Below, piece by piece: positions 46,101 to 51,066 of a stretch of DNA of 64,000 nt. The notes below the pieces were generated by a model. That model saw only the letters and a program-made list of their open reading frames with translations. It was not told the DNA's origin and searched no databases. Made by a program: the position numbers and the translations under genes. Numbering within the stretch: position 1 is the first letter of the stretch; each line of letters begins with the position of its first letter. The stretch is from Amphibalanus amphitrite (lineage: Eukaryota > Arthropoda > Thecostraca > Balanomorpha > Balanidae): contig NW_024883044.1 in assembly GCF_019059575.1 (NCBI RefSeq), positions 82,269-146,268 of the forward strand, read 5' to 3'.

Positions 46101-49100
46101 CCACTTGACTGATATTGCTTACGCTTATCCAAGAGGTCTTGAGGAATCACTGGGCGGTTACCATCTTCGCAACTGTTCTGTCTCATGTCCATGCAAACGT
46201 GAAGTGTTTATCATGTGCAATAAACCAGAAAATCCCGATAACAGTAACAAAGTGTTTGATTTAAACGGAAAAGGAAGGGGAAAAAGAGGGATAAAGAGAA
46301 GGCAAAAATAGGTCCTCCTCCCTATCCAAGTTCTCTCCTCTGAGTAGTAAAGTAATCTTGCTCTCCTCTATCCCCGTTGGTGATAGCTGACGGACCTGAT
46401 GCCGTGGTCGTGACTTGTCCCAACCAGACAACTCACTGATCAGTCACCCACGCACATTTCCAACCACATAATACAACTGACCTGAGATAATCCCTCGACC
46501 TATCCTCACAGTTACCAGCCCACTGACCTGAGGTCGTCCCCTGTCCGACTTTATCCGGCCGACTGACCTAAGGTCGTCTTCGACCTTCCCAGCCCACTTA
46601 CTTGAGGTCGTCTCAGCCCACTAGCCTGAGGTTGCATCCGACCTTATCCACCCGACTAACCTGAGGTCGTCTACGACCTTATCCAACCGAATGGCCTGAG
46701 GTCATCTCTTATCCGACCTTACCCAGCCAACTGACCTGAGATCTTCCATCCGACCTTACCCAGCCGAGTGACCTGAGGTCTCCTACTCGACCTTACCCAG
46801 CAGACTGATCTCAGATCATCTGACTTCTGAGCCAACTGACCTGAGGTCATCTCCGCTCCGCCCGACTGACCTGTGCACCAGGTCGTCTCCGACCTTGTCG
46901 AGCTGCTCGTACCAGGCGTTCTCCAGGTCGAGGTACAGTCGCCGGTACGACTTGCAGTGCGCCGTCACCATGGTGCTCATAGAGTTCAGGATCTCGTACG
47001 CCTGGTCCTGTCGCACACACAGACCCAGGTGGTAATGGCGGCTGAAATGGCATGTAGTTATCTGATCCTTCCGACTCGGAGATGACCCGGCTCGTTGGTA
47101 GATTGACACCGGCCTGTCATTCGTCAGCATGCCTGCTACTGACCTTTGAAACGCTAACTTATATGCAACTGGCCTGCTATTGTCATTCGTCTACCGTCTC
47201 ATTGGCAATTAGTTATCCGACCTACCACTCGCTGGTGATATGCTACCGACGTGCTATTCCTTCACGGACCTATCTATGATTCGTCGGTAACGTTTAATCG
47301 ACATTTTATTCGTCCATCTACCGGCTTATACACCCCCGACTTATCTTTTGCCACTCGCCCATTTGTCATTCTCCTACGAACCTGCCACTCATCCACCGAC
47401 TCGTCGGTGACGTGTTTGAGGAACAGGTCTGGCAGTCCGGTCACGTGCTCCCGGTAGTGTTGCCACACGGTGTCCATGCACGTCTCCAGCTCTGCCAGAG
47501 ACGCCTCCACGTGACTCTCCACGGCGGCCGCCCGCAGGTACTCGGAGAGACGCTTCTCCGCCTGCCCGGAACGCAGGAGAGGTGAGGGGGAGCTAGGAGT
47601 TCGGGATAATAACATGGACATTGTAATTAAATGTTCGGTTTCGGAATGTGAAGGTTTGGTGAAGATTTCAAAGTTCTAGCAATGGCACAAATTGTAATGA
47701 CCGTATAAATGAAAATCAATTGGCAGGAAGTACCTAAAGCATGGTCAATCGCCTTGCTCGTTATATGTGTGCGCCAGCCTCTCGGGGCTCTCACGCCCGC
47801 ATTACGAGCACCCTGGGCAGCGGGCACACTGACTGAGAGCGCCCTGGAAGCTCCATAGACACCTTACCACTCACCTGCAGTATATTGAGCGTCCGCCAGG
47901 CGTCCCGGCGCACCTTCCACAGGTTCTTGAGCTTCTGCTTAGCCTCCACCTCAGCAGTGAGCCGGTTGAAGCGGAGCTCGGCGTACTGGCGCAGGTTACT
48001 GAGGATCATCTCGTTGAGCGCCACCGCCTCCAGCTCCAGCTGCTCCTCTACCTGAGGAGAGGAGAGGATCGTTCACGTCGCCGTGAGGTGAGACTGAATG
48101 GCAGGTAAGAGTGACTTCTGCGAGAAAAGCGGGCTGGCTCACGTTTTGATACATGGCACGCAAGCTGTTTTATTTTACCCGACTTTGTCCCAACTATTGT
48201 TCGGTGCGATTGGAACCCACTACGAGTAGATGCGTTTCTACATTTTCTCACTTTTTTTTGTTTTGTTGGGTTAGGCCCTTTCGGTCCAATGAGACCATTT
48301 CAGAGCCGGGAGGATAATAGGATATAGGGGGAGACATTGGTCTGGGCAGGCACCCTAGTGAGTCGCCGGGGCTGAGCCCGTATTTTCTCACCTCGGCAGG
48401 CATCTTGTGAAACGCCCTGGTCAGGAGCGGATGGTACTTTTTGAACACGTCCCGGAGGCGCGCCGTGCGCTCCGCCTCTAGCGACATCTGTCGGCTGAAG
48501 CAGTCAGCTATGATCTCCTGCCTTGCCCGGTAGATAGCGTGCAGGTCTTCCATCAGGGTGGTGAAGTCTGCCGCCGAGTACTGCCGAAAGAGATCGGACC
48601 GGTTCGTTAGAGATGGACAGATCATATCACAGATCGGTGTTCTTTGACTAGCCGCCGGCCCAGCAACGGCACAAATAGATACGGTAATCGGGAGCATCAA
48701 GAAACGACTTCTGGGAACTCATTTACAATTACATCAGCGATAATCAGGTCGAACAGTGAGTTAGATCAGGCACAAATTTATTGAAGAACCAGCAATGAAA
48801 CGGTTCGTAATCAGGTCTAATTTGATATTTGATTCTCGATATGTGCTTCGACTTCGAGTATTTCGAAGTCAAAGTATATACCTACTGAGAATCAAATAAA
48901 GAATTAACAGATCACAAACATCAGAAATGAACGACCGCGGTCCGAAGTTCATGAGCAGAGGGGAAATAAGAGCTGCCCCTCGCGGCTCCTTGCACGGATA
49001 GATTCACTATTGGAAAACTTGCAAGTCATCGGCTGCACAGATCCTGCTCAGTCCGATATCAACCGGTGTTGTAAATACCAAATCGTACCCAGCTGTCGCT

Positions 49101-49958
49101 GTCCCTCGATATATCCCTGCATGCCCTCGATATATCTATCCCCTTGCTGTGTTGTACCGTGTCCGTATCGTACCGTGTTGAAGTGCTGCGGCTCGATCCG
49201 GCGTTTCCAGCGGACCAGATCGTCCTCGCCGTACCCCAGCAGTTTGGTCATCCGCCGCGCCTCCTCCACTGCCACCTGTTCGATGCGCGACTCGACCAGG
49301 CGCATCTCACGACGACGCTCCTGTTCTAGACGTACGAACCTGGTCGGGGGAGGAGGGGAGGGGAAGGTCACGGAGTGGAGGGGTCACAGGAGGGGGAATG
49401 GGGAGGTCGGGTTGGGTGGTTGGTTACACTGGCCAGGCCGGGGAAAGATCAGGTGGGTTGGGCATATATAAAACTTTGCCAACAAGCCCATCAAGCATGT
49501 CGATGATTTGTGGACGAGTTGGACTGGACTTCTGGCTCCGTAAAAAAATCTCACTTGATCGGATCCCCTTCTGGCTACAGCATAAACCTGACGCATCCAG
49601 TGAGGTCCTCGATAGGGCACGTCCTCGACAGATTTGAAAATACGACAAACGTCCTATAAACAGAGGCGGAGCTCTAGATAGCATTTTATACATGAAATAA
49701 AAAAGCACGCCTTTACGGCCCACAATAATCAGTACTCACTGAATCATCCGTTCCCGCTCGCTCCGACACCACTGACCTCTGTTTTCGGATGATGGCCACC
49801 CGTCCGACCACGCCGCCGCCGTCGTCGGCAGCGGCTCTGAGGTCCGACGAGGAGACGGCCCGCGGACCGGAGGCGGTGACCTGACCCGGGTCAGAGGGGT
49901 CACCGACCACCGGCAGGCCACGCACCTCCCAAACGTCCTCCAGCGGGCGCACAGACAT
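10669..49958 (-). CDS. CCDC180: CCDC180-like coiled-coil protein, whole gene (12 exons)
   Basis: Gene-level entry. Twelve minus-strand exons join without a frame break into about 1417 residues; the human orthologue is about 1.7 thousand residues long. Exons from 5' to 3': 49740-49958, 49174-49320, 48392-48580, 47875-48051, 47382-47561, 46871-47007, 39626-39755, 38813-38914, 38261-38425, 37762-37929, 37274-37453, 10669-13128. Nearly all junctions are phase 0, except between the sixth and seventh. The N-terminal exons encode a long helical coiled-coil region (DUF4455-like). The last exon carries the DUF4456-like C-terminal domain, including RPGLGHPN. In vertebrates CCDC180 is expressed mainly in testis and ciliated cells, so a sperm or ciliary axoneme role is inferred. 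Weak points: the acceptor of exon 2, and the donor of exon 11, where the stronger site at 37278 would shift the frame. The last intron (about 24 kb) holds the LTR array in the same orientation as the gene, and another intron holds a cuticle gene. Confidence 0.82.
13422..13633. mobile_element. Foldback MITE, TA-flanked
   Basis: A 212-bp element with nearly full-length terminal inverted repeats beginning CAGTCTGTCT(T)AAAAG, each arm about 95 bp, around a short AT/GC loop. It is flanked by TA on both sides (13420-13421 and 13634-13635), the target duplication typical of Tc1/mariner-class elements. It has no coding capacity and lies in the CCDC180 last intron. Confidence 0.75.
14776..15190. repeat. 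76-bp minisatellite, about 5 copies
   Basis: Units recur at about 76 bp (the TATG marks at 14812, 14887, 14963, 15039 and 15115) and are 90% or more alike. Each unit contains GTATGAACCCACC, GTGCACGGACCGGCAG and TGCTGGTGCAGCTG. The period is not a multiple of three, so the open frames across it are not genes. Confidence 0.85.
16010..16560. repeat. Degenerate GGCCCTCAGAGG repeat zone
   Basis: Around fifteen loosely spaced, strongly diverged copies of a phrase like TGTGGGCCCTCAGAGGCC recur every 25-40 bp. The interior of the MITE at 54157-55336 (54690-55020) has a similar array, so this may be a remnant of a related element. Confidence 0.5.
16730..16733. repeat. Target-site duplication, left (GAAT)
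   Basis: GAAT directly precedes the TGTAGC start of the first LTR and matches GAAT directly after the last LTR. Confidence 0.8.
17505..18290. repeat. Three dispersed copies of a 90-bp module inside LTR A
   Basis: Near-identical modules at about 17505-17600, 17712-17800 and 18184-18290 share GGGCTGCCTGCATCGTCTCC, CGTATAGCC and a downstream GCGACCGAACGG phrase. The same trio recurs at 24665-25450 and 31822-32610 in the other LTRs. Confidence 0.8.
18791..19590. repeat. 37-bp minisatellite in LTR A
   Basis: About 21 units of 37 bp built on GCGGGCGCTGTTAGGCAGGA and AACAGCTCCTGT, with a 46-bp variant unit near each end (containing GCGTTGGTCTTAGGACAG). The same number and order of variants recur at about 25950-26749 and 33108-33905. 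Confidence 0.9.
20208..20521. repeat. 160-bp tandem duplication in LTR A
   Basis: Two direct copies of about 160 bp share CCACTCCACGTCGGCACGCG (first base variable), CACGCCCATAGTTAA and ACCTAAACTGAATGGC. The same pair is in LTR B (27365-27680) and LTR C (34523-34837). Confidence 0.85.
21587..21605 (-). other. Polypurine-tract-like sequence next to LTR A
   Basis: On the minus strand the bases just before the LTR read AAAAAGAGGTCTGAAAA, mostly purine, as expected of a plus-strand primer. The same sequence adjoins LTR B at 28744-28762. Confidence 0.6.
23900..23918 (-). other. Primer-binding-site-like sequence, internal region 1
   Basis: On the minus strand, four bases after the LTR end (CCGCTACA), the sequence reads TGGCGCACCCAACGTGGGG. 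This closely resembles the TGGCGCCCAACGTGGGG primer sites common in animal Ty3/gypsy elements. The second copy is at 31057-31075. Confidence 0.75.
23923..28743 (-). repeat. LTR B (shared middle LTR)
   Basis: 4821 bp, TGTAGC to GTTACA, serving both internal regions. Its first 200 plus-strand bases match LTR C, not LTR A. A shared middle LTR is the expected product of unequal crossing-over between the two LTRs of one insertion. Confidence 0.87.
25950..26749. repeat. 37-bp minisatellite in LTR B
   Basis: Same unit, number and order of variant units as in LTR A. Confidence 0.88.
28744..31079 (-). mobile_element. Internal region 2 of the LTR array
   Basis: 2336 bp, same content as internal region 1, including the primer-site-like sequence at 31057-31075 and the purine tract at 28744-28762. 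No gag or pol signal. Confidence 0.82.
31057..31075 (-). other. Primer-binding-site-like sequence, internal region 2
   Basis: Identical to the copy at 23900-23918, four bases inside the 5' LTR (LTR C) by element orientation. Confidence 0.75.
31080..35903 (-). repeat. LTR C (5' LTR by element orientation)
   Basis: 4824 bp, TGTAGC to GTTACA. It defines the LTR length, because the repeat stops exactly at GTTACA and GAAT follows. The last 20 bp form a near-palindrome (TGTAACGCA / TGCGTTACA). Confidence 0.88.
33108..33905. repeat. 37-bp minisatellite in LTR C
   Basis: Same array as in LTRs A and B. Confidence 0.88.
35904..35907. repeat. Target-site duplication, right (GAAT)
   Basis: GAAT directly follows the GTTACA end of the last LTR and matches the left flank. 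Confidence 0.8.
35908..37273. other. CCDC180 intron sequence right of the LTR array
   Basis: No exon is seen. A poly-G run sits at about 36106-36118. The rest shows no structure I can name. Confidence 0.5.
37274..37453 (-). CDS. CCDC180: CCDC180 exon 11
   Basis: 60 codons reading VLLLPSELTELQSLSAANIR and on to SKADGLTERW, after acceptor GATCGCGGCAG. Two donors compete. GTGGGTG (exon end 37278) is the better sequence match; GTGACGG (exon end 37274) keeps phase 0 with exon 12, and I chose it on that ground. If the first is used, a small unseen exon must lie in the 24-kb intron. Confidence 0.65.
37600..37790. repeat. Duplicated exon-10 edge around a TCTG-type microsatellite
   Basis: The last 30 or so bases of CCDC180 exon 10 and its donor (plus-strand GGCAGGCGCCCATCAG) occur at about 37620-37640 and again at 37766-37781. 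A (TCTG)n/(TCTC)n-like tract fills the space between. Confidence 0.75.
37762..37929 (-). CDS. CCDC180: CCDC180 exon 10
   Basis: 56 codons, phase 0, reading ERRLQLLLAHSERLESETLL, then a proline/glutamate stretch (SPEPPPEEPPED) and CHRLMGACRR, before a consensus donor GTGAGT. A copy of the last 30 or so bases of this exon plus the donor recurs about 150 bp further on. Confidence 0.78.
38261..38425 (-). CDS. CCDC180: CCDC180 exon 9
   Basis: 55 codons, phase 0, reading AVDSQQAAKEAQLEQKIQKS and on to FLPTYEQFQ, rich in E, Q and K and strongly coiled-coil. The acceptor is CGTCGGCAG and the donor GTCAGACA. Confidence 0.8.
38813..38914 (-). CDS. CCDC180: CCDC180 exon 8
   Basis: 34 codons, phase 0, reading VDHLYNYIASSCEVFSLHLA and on to KKLEIQLQ, between acceptor GCCTGGTCAG and donor GTGGGACA. 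Confidence 0.8.
39626..39755 (-). CDS. CCDC180: CCDC180 exon 7
   Basis: 130 bp; its first base completes the split codon of exon 6. It encodes EVTDVEQWESLADHHTATMF and on to RWSQVVK, then donor GTGAGGGAG. The acceptor is within TCTGTCAGAGAG. The upstream intron is filled with copies of this acceptor region. Confidence 0.8.
39741..40215. repeat. Minisatellite copying the CCDC180 exon 7 acceptor
   Basis: About ten imperfect units of roughly 35-45 bp carry GTCAGTCACCTCTCTGACA, the plus-strand image of the exon 7 start and acceptor (GTCGGTCACCTCTCTGACA). The array runs into the intron away from the exon and degrades with distance. Confidence 0.8.
40216..41956. other. CCDC180 intron sequence
   Basis: No exon or clear repeat is seen apart from G/A-rich low-complexity sequence at about 40890-41200. 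Open frames here have no family match. Confidence 0.5.
42665..42740 (-). other. tRNA-like head (left of palindrome centre)
   Basis: On the minus strand it has a tRNA-type A box (TAGCTCAGTGG) and, about 45 bp later, a B box (GGTTCGAACC). The expected cloverleaf is not fully paired, so it is a tRNA-derived promoter, not a tRNA gene. Confidence 0.6.
42844..42916 (+). other. tRNA-like head (right of palindrome centre)
   Basis: On the plus strand it has CAGCTCAGTGG (A box) and GGTTCGAACC at 42898-42907 (B box). It is a diverged mirror copy of the head at 42665-42740. Confidence 0.6.
43177..44031. mobile_element. TTAA-flanked MITE
   Basis: 855 bp with terminal inverted repeats AGGTAGTGTGCCA, flanked by TTAA (43173-43176 and 44032-44035). 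The other palindrome arm has a single TTAA at the matching place, so it preserves the empty site. A TTAA target is typical of piggyBac-type transposition, but these termini are not the usual piggyBac ones. No transposase. Confidence 0.8.
44473..45260. other. CCDC180 intron / cuticle gene upstream flank
   Basis: AT-rich to about 45050, then GC-rich, consistent with promoter-proximal DNA of the nested cuticle gene. No exon seen. Confidence 0.5.
45268..45304 (+). promoter_or_regulatory. Putative core promoter of the cuticle gene
   Basis: A TATA-like TACATAAG at 45268-45275 lies about 30 bp before an initiator-like CATCACT (45298-45304), which is about 35 bp before the ATG. The spacing fits a TATA promoter with a short 5' UTR. 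Confidence 0.5.
45335..45931 (+). CDS. RR-1 type cuticle protein (chitin_bind_4)
   Basis: A 198-residue secreted cuticle protein that would bind chitin in the procuticle. Residues 1-17 (MYRLLVVCSLAVACAAA) form a signal peptide. The extended Rebers-Riddiford domain spans about 48-101. It contains FKETTSDDGERRGSYEFIGD and YRVEYTAGAGGFKV, matching the RR-1 pattern of a G-x-Y core, DDGQ and YTA--GGF. After it come about five QPVR-type repeats (127-146), a TTTTT run and a C-terminal tail ending YSYTHTG. The gene is intronless here, although many insect cuticle genes have an intron after the signal peptide. It lies antisense within an intron of CCDC180. It is complete; an AATAAA occurs about 290 bp after the stop. 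Confidence 0.9.
   Translation: MYRLLVVCSLAVACAAAPQQRGLFSGDPATAAILAETRQVRLDGSSDVAYAQEDGVLFKETTSDDGERRGSYEFIGDDGQLYRVEYTAGAGGFKVISSTHVDATPDLPSGPEQYYEPSPVPAPTQVRQPVRQPVRQPVRQQVRQPVTSAFEINYNPARQAIPATTTTTESTVRKNFHTGNVALSQDGQGYVYSYTHTG
46219..46224 (+). terminator. Polyadenylation signal of the cuticle gene
   Basis: AATAAA about 290 bp downstream of the cuticle stop codon. Confidence 0.5.
46440..46870. repeat. Minisatellite copying the CCDC180 exon 6 donor junction
   Basis: About ten imperfect units of 35-45 bp. On the minus strand they read AAGGTCGGA-GACGACCTCAG then GTCAGT-GG, the image of the exon 6 end AAGGTCGGAGACGACCTGG, CACAG and donor GTCAGTCGGG. Units next to the exon are the best matched. 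Confidence 0.82.
46871..47007 (-). CDS. CCDC180: CCDC180 exon 6
   Basis: 137 bp, phase 0 in and two bases over at the end (codon completed by exon 7). It encodes DQAYEILNSMSTMVTAHCKS and on to DKVGDDLVH. The acceptor is GTGCGACAG and the donor CACAG then GTCAGT. The intron behind the donor is a minisatellite of copies of this junction. Confidence 0.78.
47060..47400. repeat. Degenerate repeats behind the exon 5 donor
   Basis: Loosely repeated phrases such as CCTGCCACTCGTC and CACTCGCCCATTTGTC, spaced about 30-50 bp, resemble the exon 5 end and donor seen from the plus strand (CCTGCCACTCATCC). They are much more decayed than the exon 6 and exon 7 arrays. Confidence 0.45.
47382..47561 (-). CDS. 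CCDC180: CCDC180 exon 5
   Basis: 60 codons, phase 0, after acceptor TTCCGGGCAG, ending SVDEWQ before a GTTCGT donor. An alternative GT 15 bp earlier is possible. It encodes AEKRLSEYLRAAAVESHVEA and a following helix. Degenerate copies of the 3' junction fill the intron to 47060. Confidence 0.72.
47875..48051 (-). CDS. CCDC180: CCDC180 exon 4
   Basis: 59 codons, phase 0, between a strong pyrimidine tract with CTCCTCAG and donor GTGAGTGG. It encodes VEEQLELEAVALNEMILSNL and onward to WRTLNILQ, a heptad-rich coiled-coil segment. Confidence 0.82.
48255..48380 (-). mobile_element. Retroposon 3' tail, copy 1
   Basis: On the minus strand it reads GACCAATGTCT, CCGGCTCTGAAATGGTC, GACCGAAAGGGC, TAACCCAACAAAAC and then an A-rich end. 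The same sequence recurs on the plus strand at 62440-62570. An A-rich tail suggests a SINE or truncated LINE. It lies in a CCDC180 intron. Confidence 0.6.
48392..48580 (-). CDS. CCDC180: CCDC180 exon 3
   Basis: 63 codons, phase 0 at both ends, between acceptor CTCTTTCGGCAG and donor GTGAGAA. It reads YSAADFTTLMEDLHAIYRAR and on to HKMPAE, an amphipathic helical segment of the N-terminal domain. Confidence 0.78.
48581..49173. other. CCDC180 intron 2
   Basis: No exon or named element. There is a short inverted repeat (GATTCTCGATATG / CGAAGTC) near 48820-48880 and a short local duplication GATATATCGAGGG (minus strand) near 49105-49135. Confidence 0.4.
49174..49320 (-). CDS. CCDC180: CCDC180 exon 2
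   Basis: 49 charged helical codons (ERRREMRLVESRIEQVAVEE and onward, ending EPQHFNT), then donor GTACGATACG. The acceptor CTAGAACAG lacks a good pyrimidine tract. A better-looking CAG 19 bp upstream would not match the phase of exon 1, so the 5' edge is uncertain. Just past the donor a 16-bp near-copy of the junction repeats ACACG then GTAC. Confidence 0.65.
49740..49958 (-). CDS. CCDC180: CCDC180 exon 1 (start)
   Basis: 73 codons starting at ATG 49958 (MSVRPLEDVWEVRG), ending at a consensus donor GTGAGT in phase 0. The first residues are not strongly family-specific. The start was chosen as the first ATG of the frame that runs into the donor. The metaxin-2 stop codon is 878 bp upstream on the same strand. 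Confidence 0.65.
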
Positions 49959-50835
49959 GGTGTGCGGCGCCCGGGAGTGGAGGAGCGGTACTAGAGGAGA
50001 GGAGGCGACATCTCCTGTGGCGAGATAGAGAGAGGTAGTGATTCGGCTGGCGGCAAGGTGGAGATTACAGGTGAATATTGACGGTTACTGGATTTCTAAC
50101 AAAATATAGTGTGGGAAACATACATTACAGTACATCATGCAGAAAATAGAGTACTTTTCTCGATATGAAAACAGAAAATACGTCACAGTGTTTTATGCGT
50201 CAAAAATAAAATGTCTCAGATGCGCTAGAAAAAAAGCAAAAAGTCAAAATATCGAATCTCGTGACAAAGCGCCGATTACGCCTTCGCTGAGGTTCGTTAC
50301 ATAGCATTCAGTGAGAATACAAAGGAACAAAATGGTGGTTTTGGTGGCGGTGAAGTGAAAACATGGGCCGTATTATAGGACACAGGAACTCTATGTTCAG
50401 CAATCGCATTCCTATCACCACCAATACAAATGTCACGACTCCTTTCGTTAAGATCCGTGTATTCCGTAGTCAACGAATATGCACGATCTCAACGATGGCT
50501 TCAAAGTCACAGACTCATCGCGAGTCCCAGGTATAACAACAAGACACACAACAATATACATCGCCAGCCAGCGGCCCTGGCAGTCTCAGACACCGCCTAA
50601 CCCAAGACGAACTCCAATTCGCAACGGGTGACCTGACGACACTTCAAGCAGCACTGACGTATCACAAAGCCATTGCATTTCTACAAGAATATCTCAGCAA
50701 GCGATCACTACCCACGTCCTCCATTCACCTCAAAAGTCCGCTTCATAACCCTCTCACACTCTCTCCAGTCTCTCCCTCGCTCTCTCTCTACTCTGCCGAC
50801 GGTCGAGCGACGCCTTCCGTCGCGGCTCTATCGCC
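49959..50835. other. Spacer between metaxin-2 and CCDC180
   Basis: 878 bp that must hold the metaxin-2 3' UTR and the CCDC180 promoter, as both genes are on the minus strand. No clear polyadenylation hexamer or TATA box was noticed. Confidence 0.4.
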
Positions 50836-51066
50836 CTAGCCGATGATCTCGATTCCCTTGAAGTACTCTGCGTCCACGTGGTTGGTGAGCCGCACCAGGT
50901 TGCTGTAGCCGTTGACTATGCTGGCCAGCCGGGTGTCCTGCAGCGGTGTAGTGATGATGGTGTACAGGTGGCCGTACACCAGGGCGTCCAGCGGGGTCGG
51001 CTGGCTGCCGAAAAAGTACGTCTCCCGACCGAGACGCTCCGAGAGCGCGCGGCAGCACGTGTCCAC
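50836..51066 (-). CDS. MTX2: Metaxin-2 exon 5 (stop)
   Basis: 231 bp, phase 0, encoding [20 protein letters not shown] and on to [10 protein letters not shown], then TAG. It contains the GST C-like helix [14 protein letters not shown]. Confidence 0.94.
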   Translation of the reverse strand: MDTCCRALSERLGRETYFFGSQPTPLDALVYGHLYTIITTPLQDTRLASIVNGYSNLVRLTNHVDAEYFKGIEIIG

